Source: Dehalococcoidia bacterium
Lineage (GTDB): Bacteria; Chloroflexota; Dehalococcoidia; DSTF01; WHTK01
Assembly: GCA_035574915.1 (NCBI GenBank)
Contig: DATLYJ010000053.1
Location: forward strand, 1 to 40,907
Length of the DNA stretch: 40,907 nt
Direction: 5' to 3'
Below are positions 35,106 to 40,907 of this stretch, one piece after another. The notes beneath the pieces are model-generated. The model did no database searches. It was given only the letters and a program-made list of their open reading frames with translations, and was not told the origin of the DNA. The translations under genes and the position numbers were made by a program. Numbering within the stretch: the first letter of the stretch is position 1; every line of letters starts with the position of its first letter.

Positions 35106-35471
35106 CTAGCCCTGCAGGTCCACTTCGCGCATGTAGACGAATTCGCGCACCACCACGGCCGGGTCCGGGGCCCTCTTTTTCGGGGCGGTCTGCGCAGGCT
35201 GGTGCTTCGCGATTGCCCGCCCCGCTGCGCGCGCCGCTCCGCGCGCAGCGCCGCTTGCCATCCGCCTCGCCAGCCACTCGATGCCCGTGCCGATAGCGAG
35301 GATGGCGATGCTGCCGACCAGCGAGGGCGGCAGACCCCGCGCTGACTCTATCGGCAAAGAGGACTCACGCACGGCGGGCAGATTTACCGTGATCTGGCGG
35401 CCACAGCGCCGGCAGAAGTTGTCGTCCGGGTCGCGTGGCGCGCTGCAAGAAGGGCAGCGGAGGTCGTTCAC
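35106..35471 (-). CDS. Zinc-ribbon membrane protein
   Basis: About 121 residues. An N-terminal zinc ribbon has two CxxC pairs (LRCPSC and NFCRRCGRQ), and a hydrophobic segment (LVGSIAILAIGTGIEWLA) follows at about residue 55-75. The C-terminal half is basic and Ala/Arg-rich. The zinc_ribbon_2-like front is common in small membrane proteins of unknown function. The frame opens much further upstream, but the GTG at 35471 begins just before the ribbon and has TATACT eight bases upstream, a leaderless-type start; the ATG-based starts overlap the divergent usp gene. Confidence 0.65.
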   Translation of the reverse strand: MNDLRCPSCSAPRDPDDNFCRRCGRQITVNLPAVRESSLPIESARGLPPSLVGSIAILAIGTGIEWLARRMASGAARGAARAAGRAIAKHQPAQTAPKKRAPDPAVVVREFVYMREVDLQG

Positions 35472-35479
35472 GGCCTCGA

Positions 35480-35485
35480 AGTATA
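35480..35485 (-). promoter_or_regulatory. -10 box adjacent to the zinc-ribbon gene GTG start
   Basis: TATACT on the complementary strand, eight bases before the GTG at 35471, with no Shine-Dalgarno site. Confidence 0.45.
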
Positions 35486-35583
35486 GCACGCGAAACGGCG
35501 TCCTTTCGGCTTCTGCGGAGGGGTCGAAGGGCACTGTCGGGGGCGCCGCGGCGGGCATGATCATGGTGGTGCGGAGGGAGACC

Positions 35584-36117
35584 ATGAAAATCCTGGCGAC
35601 AGTAGATGGGTCCGGCGAGGCGAAAGCCGTTATCCCCATGCTCACGCGTCTCGCCAACGCAGTAGGGGCAGAGGTGACCCTGCTCACCGTAATCACGGAG
35701 TCGCCCCAGGGCGTCCCCCGCAAGGGCCCGGCGGTCGAGATGGTGACGCCGGGCGGGCAGATGGGTGCGGCCACCGTGCAGACGATGCGCGCCGAAGCGA
35801 TCCTTCATCCGCCGCCGCCGGCCTGGGATGAGTCGAAGGACCAGGCGGTGGAGCGGCTGGAGGCCGAAGCGCGGGACTTCCTCGAAGACTTTGCCTCCCC
35901 TCTCCGGCAGGCGGGAATCGCCGTGCGGGAGGTAACCCTCGTCGATAACGACGCGGCGAAGGCGATCGTCCGGTATGCCCGCGAAGGCGGCTTCGACCTG
36001 GTCGCGATGGCCACGCACGGCCGCTCTGGCCTGCGCGAGATCGTTCAGGGCAGCGTTGCGGCGGCGGTCGTGCGGTCGGGCGTCGCGCCCGTACTGCTCG
36101 TGCGGCCGAAGGCCTGA
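35584..36117 (+). CDS. Universal stress protein (UspA family)
   Basis: 177-residue UspA-fold nucleotide-binding protein. It starts MKILATVDGSGEAKAVIPMLTRLANAVGAEVTLLTV and ends with the ATP-binding signature MATHGRSGLREIVQGSVAAAVVRSGVAPVLLVRP (GRSG-x9-GS-x-A). A variable insert of about 40 residues lies after beta-2. The ATG at 35584 has GGAGG six bases upstream. In context of the potassium genes it may be a stress-responsive ATP/AMP binder. It is convergent with the site-2 protease gene, six bases away. Confidence 0.95.
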   Translation: MKILATVDGSGEAKAVIPMLTRLANAVGAEVTLLTVITESPQGVPRKGPAVEMVTPGGQMGAATVQTMRAEAILHPPPPAWDESKDQAVERLEAEARDFLEDFASPLRQAGIAVREVTLVDNDAAKAIVRYAREGGFDLVAMATHGRSGLREIVQGSVAAAVVRSGVAPVLLVRPKA

Positions 36118-36123
36118 GCGCCC

Positions 36124-37263
36124 CTAATAAGTGCTGGCGCCGGCGCCGATCTCCTGGCGGGTCTGGATGTAGCGGACTACGTCGCCACGGTGGATCAGGC
36201 CTCGCAGCAGCCTGCCCTCCATGAGCGGCACCTGGTTGATGTCGTTGCCCGCCATTATCTGCAGCACCCGCGCCAGCTCGTCCGAGGCGGTCACGGTGCG
36301 CAGCTTGCTCGCCGGCGTCATCGCCCGGTAGACCGTGACCTTCGGCCAGTCCTCGCGCGGCACGTTGCGAGTGTCGGTCAGCGTGATCAGGCCCAGGAGC
36401 TCCTCGCCCGCCATGACCGGGAAGGCCCGTCCGTGGCCGGCGAGGATGTGCTCCTCCACGAGCTGGGCGATCGTCATCTCGGGGCTAATGGGTACATAGT
36501 CCTGTTTCGCCAGCACCGTCGCCGGCACACCCTTGAGCACGGTCTCCAGCAGGAGCGTCTCATAGCTCGCGGCCGAGGCGGAGCGCAAGAAGTTCCCGAT
36601 CAGGAAGAACCACAGGCCGGTGACCCAGTAGTCGCGGTCCGCGATGAACACCACCACCCCCAGCGCCATGATCAGGTTGGCGACGATTTGCCCGACGCGC
36701 GAAGCCAACTTCGTCGCTGAAAGCAGGTCCCGCCTTCGCGCCCAGAGGAGGCTGCGCAGCACCCGGCCGCCATCGAGGGGGAAGCCCGGCACCAGGTTAA
36801 AAATGCCGATTGCCAGGTTGATCGCTGCCAGGTTCAGCGACACCTCAGCCGCGCCCTCCGAGACTGGTCCCAGGGCCACGAACCCGGCCCCGAACAGCAC
36901 CGCCATCGTCACGCTCGTAAGCGGCCCCACGATCGCGATCCAGAACTCCTGCCCCGGGCTGGCCGGCTCCTTGCCGAGATTGCTGACTCCACCGAAAACG
37001 AACAGCGTGATGCTGGTCACAGGTAGCCCGTAGCGCCGCGCCACCAGCGAATGCGAGACCTCGTGCAGCAGGATCGAGAAAAAGAAGATGAAGGCGATGA
37101 GTGCCCCGGCCGTCCAGCGCTGCCCGCCGTCCCAGCGCGGGAAGGAGTCCTTCAGGATCCCTTCCGCGAAGCTGGCCGTGACCAGGAAGAAGATGAATAT
37201 CCAGCTCCAGTGGATGCTGATCTCGAAGCCAAGGAAACGCCCCAGCCGTATGCTGCCGATCAA
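36124..37263 (-). CDS. Site-2 protease family (M50) metalloprotease with CBS domains
   Basis: 379-residue intramembrane zinc protease. The active-site helix is ILLHEVSHSLVARRYG (HExxH) and the second metal motif is NLVPGFPLDGGRVLRS (NxxPxxxxDG), with four to six helices in the first 220 residues. After about residue 225, two CBS repeats follow (around DYVPISPEMTIAQLVEEH and KLRTVTASDELARVLQIM), which usually bind adenine nucleotides and may regulate the protease. The ATG at 37263 has an AGGAA site about ten bases upstream. Substrate unknown. Its neighbour on the other side is the transhydrogenase gene, 188 bases away on the same strand. Confidence 0.95.
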   Translation of the reverse strand: MIGSIRLGRFLGFEISIHWSWIFIFFLVTASFAEGILKDSFPRWDGGQRWTAGALIAFIFFFSILLHEVSHSLVARRYGLPVTSITLFVFGGVSNLGKEPASPGQEFWIAIVGPLTSVTMAVLFGAGFVALGPVSEGAAEVSLNLAAINLAIGIFNLVPGFPLDGGRVLRSLLWARRRDLLSATKLASRVGQIVANLIMALGVVVFIADRDYWVTGLWFFLIGNFLRSASAASYETLLLETVLKGVPATVLAKQDYVPISPEMTIAQLVEEHILAGHGRAFPVMAGEELLGLITLTDTRNVPREDWPKVTVYRAMTPASKLRTVTASDELARVLQIMAGNDINQVPLMEGRLLRGLIHRGDVVRYIQTRQEIGAGASTY

Positions 37264-37415
37264 CTAACGGTTCCTAGCCTGACGGCCCACCGGGCCGGAC
37301 ACGAGCGCCGCTTCGATCATACACAGAGACCGGCAACGACGGTGTGGTGCCGGACGGCCATGGAGGCCGCAGACTACGCGTCTCGGCCTCGAGGCGCATC
37401 GACTCCGGCTGACAG

Positions 37416-37427
37416 GGCGCCGGCGCC
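37416..37427. repeat. Perfect 12-base palindrome GGCGCC-GGCGCC
   Basis: GGCGCCGGCGCC in the interval between the sthA stop and the M50 protease start. It could help terminate sthA transcription, but there is no T-run and a chance event is possible in GC-rich DNA. Confidence 0.2.
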
Positions 37428-37451
37428 GCCTGGTCGCGCCGGCAAGGGCCT

Positions 37452-38846
37452 CTACCGTGACGCAAGCCGTCCCAGGCCGTCATAAGCCGCGTACTTGTAC
37501 ACGTCCGTCAGCGTCGGGAAGTTGAAGACCGAGTCGATGAAGTAGTCGATCGTCCCCTTGTAGTACATGCAGGCCTGCCCGACGTGGACGAGCTCCGAGG
37601 CGCCCTGGCCGATGATGTGCACGCCCAGCAGCTCGCGAGTCTCGCGCTCGAACACCAGCTTCACCATCCCGCCCGTGTCCCCCGCGATCTGGCCGCGCGC
37701 GTTCTCGCGGTAGTAGCCCCGGCCAACGACGGCCTCGCGCCCCGCGGCCGCCGCCTCCTCTTCGCTCAGGCCGAGCTTCGACACCTCCGGGATCGTGTAG
37801 ACGGCGTATGGCAGGAGCGACGAGACCTCGGTCTTGTACTCGAAGCCGAACGCCTGGCAGACGGCTACCCGGCCCTGCTCCATCGACGTGTTTGCCAGCG
37901 CCGGGAAGCCGATTACGTCACCCGCCGCCATCACGCTCGGCACCGCGGTGCGGAAGCGCTGGTCCACCTTCACCCGGCCCTTAGCGTCGACCTCGATGCC
38001 CAACGCCTGCAAGCCCAGGCCCTCGGTGTTGCCCACCCGGCCACCGGTGAAGAGCAGCGCCTCCGCCTCCACGGCCTCCCCGTCCGCCAGTTCGGCGCGG
38101 ACGCCGTTCGGAGTGCGCTGGTAAGCGCGCGCCGAGGCGTTCAGACGCAGGTCCAGCCCCGCCTCCTGCATGCGGGACTGGAGGAGCAGCGCCACCTCGT
38201 CATCGATGAAGGGCAGGAGCGATGGGTCACGGTCGAGCAGGGTCACGCGAATGCCCAGCGCTTGCAGGAGCGAGGCGTACTCGCAGCCCACGACGCCGCC
38301 CCCGACCACGATCATGCTCGCCGGCAGGCGCTTCAACCCCAGGACCGTGTCGCTGTCGAACACGGCCTCGCCGTCGAAAGGCACTTCCGGCGGGCGCATG
38401 GGCCGCGAGCCCGTGGCGATGAGGATGAAATCGCCGCCGAGGAGCCGTGTCCCGCCTTCGCGCAGCCGCACCTCGACCTCGTTCGGCCCCGTAAGGCGGG
38501 CGCCGCCCTCGAAGTAGTCGATGCCGTGCCGCTTGATGTTGGCGGCGACCAGGCCGCGGTAGGCCTCGACGACGGCGCGCTGCCGGAAAAAGAGCTCGTC
38601 CGGCGTCAGTTGCTGGTCCAGCGGGCGGTGGATGCCGTAGGGGTCGCGTTGTCGCAGCTCGGCGAAGTGCACGGCCGTCTCGCGCAGCACCTTGCTCGGC
38701 AGCGTGCCCGTGTTCGTCGCCGAACCGCCGACGTCGCCGCGTTCGATGACCGCTACGCGCTTGCCGAAGTAGGCCGCCTGCGCCGCGCCCTTCTCGCCCG
38801 CCGGCCCCGAGCCGATGACTATGAGGTCGTACCGCCCGTCAGCCAC
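37452..38846 (-). CDS. sthA: Soluble pyridine nucleotide transhydrogenase / flavoprotein disulfide-reductase-like
   Basis: 464-residue FAD-dependent oxidoreductase of the pyridine nucleotide-disulfide family, most like the soluble transhydrogenase SthA that exchanges reducing equivalents between NADPH and NAD. The FAD motif is DLIVIGSGPAGEKGA. The position of the redox-active disulfide reads GGSATNTGTLPSK, without the CxxxxC pair, as in SthA rather than lipoamide dehydrogenase. The NAD(P) motif is VVGGGVVGCEYASLL and the second FAD site is SVMAAGDVIGFPALA. The dimerisation domain at the C-terminus has GVHIIGQGASELVHVGQ. The GTG at 38846 begins MADGRYD; no strong ribosome site. The upstream leader carries a hairpin with a U-run and a perfect palindrome. 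Confidence 0.9.
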   Translation of the reverse strand: MADGRYDLIVIGSGPAGEKGAAQAAYFGKRVAVIERGDVGGSATNTGTLPSKVLRETAVHFAELRQRDPYGIHRPLDQQLTPDELFFRQRAVVEAYRGLVAANIKRHGIDYFEGGARLTGPNEVEVRLREGGTRLLGGDFILIATGSRPMRPPEVPFDGEAVFDSDTVLGLKRLPASMIVVGGGVVGCEYASLLQALGIRVTLLDRDPSLLPFIDDEVALLLQSRMQEAGLDLRLNASARAYQRTPNGVRAELADGEAVEAEALLFTGGRVGNTEGLGLQALGIEVDAKGRVKVDQRFRTAVPSVMAAGDVIGFPALANTSMEQGRVAVCQAFGFEYKTEVSSLLPYAVYTIPEVSKLGLSEEEAAAAGREAVVGRGYYRENARGQIAGDTGGMVKLVFERETRELLGVHIIGQGASELVHVGQACMYYKGTIDYFIDSVFNFPTLTDVYKYAAYDGLGRLASR

Positions 38847-38897
38847 CTGCCCATCTCAGCAGGTAACGCCGCCGGAGTCCAGCGAATAGTTACGAAA

Positions 38898-38917
38898 AAA
38901 GCTCCTCGGCCAGCTTT
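38898..38917 (-). terminator. Hairpin followed by T-run in the sthA leader (attenuator-like)
   Basis: Read on the complementary strand, AAAGCT-N8-AGCTTT is followed directly by T residues (38900-38895), the shape of an intrinsic terminator. It lies about 50 bases upstream of the sthA start and in the same direction, with no gene before it on that strand, so it resembles an attenuator rather than a gene-end terminator. The stem is short. Confidence 0.35.
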
Positions 38918-38925
38918 CGATGCGC

Positions 38926-38937
38926 GTGACGCGTCAC
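38926..38937. promoter_or_regulatory. Perfect 12-base palindrome GTGACGCGTCAC, possible operator
   Basis: A perfect palindrome in the 210-base region between the divergent sthA and coaE genes. Twofold symmetry and location make it a candidate operator for a dimeric regulator of sthA, of coaE, or of both. Confidence 0.4.
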
Positions 38938-38978
38938 ACTCGCGAGCGGTAACAGTTTCTTTGAGCCAGGCCGCATCC

Positions 38979-39008
38979 TTGCTTTGACGGCGGAAGCAAA
39001 CCTAGAAT
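38979..39008 (+). promoter_or_regulatory. Promoter of coaE
   Basis: TTGCTT (38979-38984), an 18-base spacer, TAGAAT (39003-39008). Transcription would start near 39015, which excludes the TTG at 39009 and supports the TTG at 39057 as start. Confidence 0.45.
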
Positions 39009-39056
39009 TTGAAAGCCCACCCGGGGTGGGCGCAGCCCTCCAGGCAGGTCTCCCTC

Positions 39057-39671
39057 TTGATCACTATCGGCCTCACAGGCGGCATCGCTTCGGGCAAGAC
39101 CCTGGTCTCGCAGATGCTGGAGAAGCACGGCGCGAAAGTCGTCGACGTCGACCGGGTGGCGCACGAAACCTACCGTGCCGGCAGTCCCGGGTTCGAACGG
39201 CTGCGGGCGGCGTTTGGCGATCAGGTGGTGGGCCCGGACGGCGAGATTGACCGCCGTGTCCTGGGCGGGCTCGTCTTCGGGCGGCCTGAGGAGATGAAGA
39301 AGCTGACAGACATCGTCTGGCCGCTCACGCGCGCGCGCCTCGAAGCGATGAAGGCCGAGGAGGAGGGCCGGACGCGCGTCCTGGTCTTCGAAGCCGCGGT
39401 GCTGATCGAGGCCGGCTGGACGGACCTCGTGGACGAGGTCTGGGTCGTCAGCGTGCCCGTGGAGGTGGCGCGGGAGCGCTTGATGGCGCGCAATGGCATA
39501 ACGGCCGAGCAGGCGGACGCGCGCATCGGCTCGCAGCTGACGAACGAGGAGAGGGTGCGTCACGCCGTGGTCACGATCGACAACAGCGGCAGCATCGCGG
39601 ACCTGGAGAGGCGCGTGGCCGAGGCCTGGGACGCCCTCGAGGCGCGGGCAGCCGGCGGGGCACGCGCTTAG
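39057..39671 (+). CDS. coaE: Dephospho-CoA kinase
   Basis: Last enzyme of coenzyme A biosynthesis: phosphorylates the 3'-hydroxyl of dephospho-CoA with ATP. About 204 residues, standard length. The P-loop is [11 protein letters not shown] at the N-terminus, followed by [10 protein letters not shown], the CoaE Asp for substrate binding, and the lid region with [12 protein letters not shown]-like [16 protein letters not shown]. The VNSER-type block is replaced by [18 protein letters not shown]. The C-terminal helix is intact. The start is taken at TTG 39057 (LITIGLTGG) on promoter grounds; an upstream TTG at 39009 falls inside the -10 region. Confidence 0.94.
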   Translation: MITIGLTGGIASGKTLVSQMLEKHGAKVVDVDRVAHETYRAGSPGFERLRAAFGDQVVGPDGEIDRRVLGGLVFGRPEEMKKLTDIVWPLTRARLEAMKAEEEGRTRVLVFEAAVLIEAGWTDLVDEVWVVSVPVEVARERLMARNGITAEQADARIGSQLTNEERVRHAVVTIDNSGSIADLERRVAEAWDALEARAAGGARA

Positions 39672-39720
39672 ACCCAGGGACAGGGGCCCTATACCCTGTA
39701 GTCCTAGGGGAGGTAAGGCC

Positions 39721-40626
39721 ATTACCAGAGACATCCGCTTCGAAGACGAAGGCATCGCCTACCGCGAGTACGCGATCGAGGAATACAAGCCCCACGTCGA
39801 GCCGTACTACCTCCCCATCGGCGCCGAGATCGAGTTGTTCACGGCGGCCTTCGAGGAGCGTGTCCCGGTGCTCCTCAAGGGCCCCACGGGCTGCGGCAAG
39901 ACGCGCTTCGTGGAGTACATGGCCTGGCGGCTGGGCCGTCCCCTGACGATCATCAAGAGCCGCTCCGCTGACGGGGGCGAGTCGGAGCGGGCCCTGCCGA
40001 TCGTGACGGTGGCCTGCCACGAGGACCTGACGGCAAGCGACCTCGTCGGCCGCTACCTGCTCGAGGGTGAGACCACGCGCTGGATCGACGGCCCTCTCAC
40101 CCGCGCCGTGAAGGCGGGCGCGATCTGCTACCTGGACGAGGTGGTGGAGGCGCGCAAGGACACCACGGTGCTCATCCACCCCCTGACCGACTACCGCCGC
40201 CTCCTCCCCATCGAGAAACGGGGCCAGGTGCTGGAGGCGGCCGAGGGCTTCCTGCTGGTGATCTCGTACAACCCCGGCTACCAGAGCGCCCTCAAGGACC
40301 TCAAGCAGAGCACGCGCCAGCGCTTCATCGCCATCGAGTTCGACTATCCGCCGCGCGACCAGGAAGCGCAGATCATCATGAAAGAGGCGGGCGTCGACAG
40401 CCGAGTGGCCACCGACCTGGCGAAGCTGGGCGAAAAAGTGCGCAACCTGCGCGAACACGGCCTCTCGGAGGGTGCGAGCACGCGGCTCCTGATCTACGCC
40501 GGCAAGCTGATCGGCAAAGGCATACCGCCGCGGATGGCCTGCCGCTCGGCCGTCGTCTGGGCACTGACGGACGACCAGGAAGTGCAGCGCTCGATCGAGG
40601 AGGTCGTGACGTCGATCTTCGAGTAG
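39721..40626 (+). CDS. CbbQ/NorQ-type AAA+ ATPase, apparent AUU start
   Basis: MoxR-clade AAA+ ATPase of about 301 residues, the motor that with a VWA-domain partner (CbbO/NorD) activates metalloenzymes. Walker A is [49 protein letters not shown] and the Walker B-like [14 protein letters not shown] follow, as does ISYNPGYQS (sensor 1). An unusual stretch of about 17 residues ([18 protein letters not shown]) splits GRPL from VTVACHEDL. The ORF's first TTG is at 39835, but family-like sequence ([12 protein letters not shown]) extends upstream, and the only matching ribosome site, GGAGG at 39709-39713, is seven bases before an in-frame ATT at 39721. The VWA partner is not seen; it may lie beyond the right edge. 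Confidence 0.88.
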   Translation: MTRDIRFEDEGIAYREYAIEEYKPHVEPYYLPIGAEIELFTAAFEERVPVLLKGPTGCGKTRFVEYMAWRLGRPLTIIKSRSADGGESERALPIVTVACHEDLTASDLVGRYLLEGETTRWIDGPLTRAVKAGAICYLDEVVEARKDTTVLIHPLTDYRRLLPIEKRGQVLEAAEGFLLVISYNPGYQSALKDLKQSTRQRFIAIEFDYPPRDQEAQIIMKEAGVDSRVATDLAKLGEKVRNLREHGLSEGASTRLLIYAGKLIGKGIPPRMACRSAVVWALTDDQEVQRSIEEVVTSIFE

Positions 40627-40649
40627 CCTTGGGGCCGGCTCAGCCCCCG

Positions 40650-40907
40650 TTGGGCGCTTTGCCCCGGAAGTACATCCTGCTGCTGTTGCTGTGCGCCGCG
40701 GCCCTGTTCCTCGCGGCCTGCGGCGAAGGGGACGGCGACGCCCGGTCGCTGCCGACGCAGCTCAGGCCGACGTCGACTGCTGTCCCGCAAGGGGCGGCCG
40801 TGGCGCAGGCGGCGCCGACCGCGCCCGCGGCGCTCAGCGGCCCGGCGAGGGCCACCTGCGGCTCGGGCGGGGGCGGTATCGGCGGCATCCAGCGCACCGG
40901 GCAGCGC
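40650..40907 (+). CDS. Predicted lipoprotein, partial (runs off right edge)
   Basis: The frame is open to the right edge. A lipoprotein signal peptide is clear: basic start (PRK), hydrophobic core YILLLLLCAAALFLAAC, then the lipobox LAAC with the lipid-bearing Cys. After it comes an Ala/Pro/Thr/Ser-rich stretch (GEGDGDARSLPTQ...), a further Cys, and Gly-rich sequence (ATCGSGGGGIGG). Possible starts are the in-frame TTG codons at 40629, 40650 or 40659; none has a clear ribosome site. Function unknown. Confidence 0.6.
   Translation, partial: MGALPRKYILLLLLCAAALFLAACGEGDGDARSLPTQLRPTSTAVPQGAAVAQAAPTAPAALSGPARATCGSGGGGIGGIQRTGQR

Noticed and set aside
37416-37427. GGCGCC palindrome as an insertion-sequence end
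   Set aside because: No transposase, matching second end or target duplication nearby; short GC palindromes arise easily in this DNA.
39180-39200. GGGTTCGAAC resembling a tRNA T-arm
   Set aside because: It lies inside coaE and has no acceptor, D or anticodon stems around it.

Overview
The window is a GC-rich stretch of a bacterial chromosome carrying about 40 protein genes, mostly tightly packed on both strands. I see no rRNA, tRNA, CRISPR array or prophage. A Chloroflexota bacterium (Dehalococcoidia or SAR202-like) is my best guess. The support is several F420/flavin luciferase-like oxidoreductases, a tungsten aldehyde oxidoreductase, XdhC, a secreted protein with a Thr-Pro linker, GTAG-headed REP palindromes, and frequent GTG/TTG starts. 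This is inference from gene content; no marker phylogeny was run.

Layout, left to right. 1-2510: a DHA2-type efflux pump (cut by the left edge) and a DinB-like protein, divergent from an HxlR regulator. 2818-4761: gyrB. 4991-6228: a TsaA/TrmO-like methyltransferase overlapping an endonuclease III-like glycosylase. 6315-8898: a YchF-like GTPase, an AhpD/CMD-fold protein and XdhC. 9045-10913: aldehyde:ferredoxin oxidoreductase. 11094-15515: a membrane protein, a phosphatase-acetyltransferase fusion, a 43-residue Lys-rich protein, a PAS protein coupled to a metallo-beta-lactamase-fold hydrolase, and dnaJ. 15684-19857: a secreted two-repeat protein, then two related ferritin-like proteins separated by a REP-associated transposase and its palindromes. 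20007-28710: an orphan histidine kinase, a CopD-like membrane protein, a hemerythrin-domain protein, an alpha/beta-hydrolase-fold protein lacking its nucleophile, two luciferase-like oxidoreductases, a MarC protein, a sugar nucleotidyltransferase, and an SRPBCC-ArsR pair. 28845-37263: a KdpD-like kinase and KdpE-like regulator, a small Rossmann-like protein, a KimA-like potassium permease, a degenerate GGDEF protein, a zinc-ribbon protein, a universal stress protein and a site-2 protease with CBS domains; this reads as a potassium/stress island. 37452-40907: soluble transhydrogenase, dephospho-CoA kinase, a CbbQ/NorQ-type AAA ATPase and the start of a lipoprotein.

Three themes stand out. First, genes fall into two translation classes. 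Many have a strong GGAGG ribosome site. At least ten others have none, but carry a TANNNT hexamer 6-10 bases before the start codon, as expected of leaderless mRNAs. Second, several proteins keep a fold but have lost catalytic residues: the second ferritin-like paralogue (all four carboxylate ligands), the alpha/beta hydrolase (Ser to Gly), the GGDEF domain (QGERI) and the endonuclease III lysine. Third, the ferritin-like pair looks like an active/inactive subunit pair, by analogy with PaaA/PaaC or the alpha/beta subunits of multicomponent monooxygenases, whose operon was interrupted by a RAYT-REP unit.
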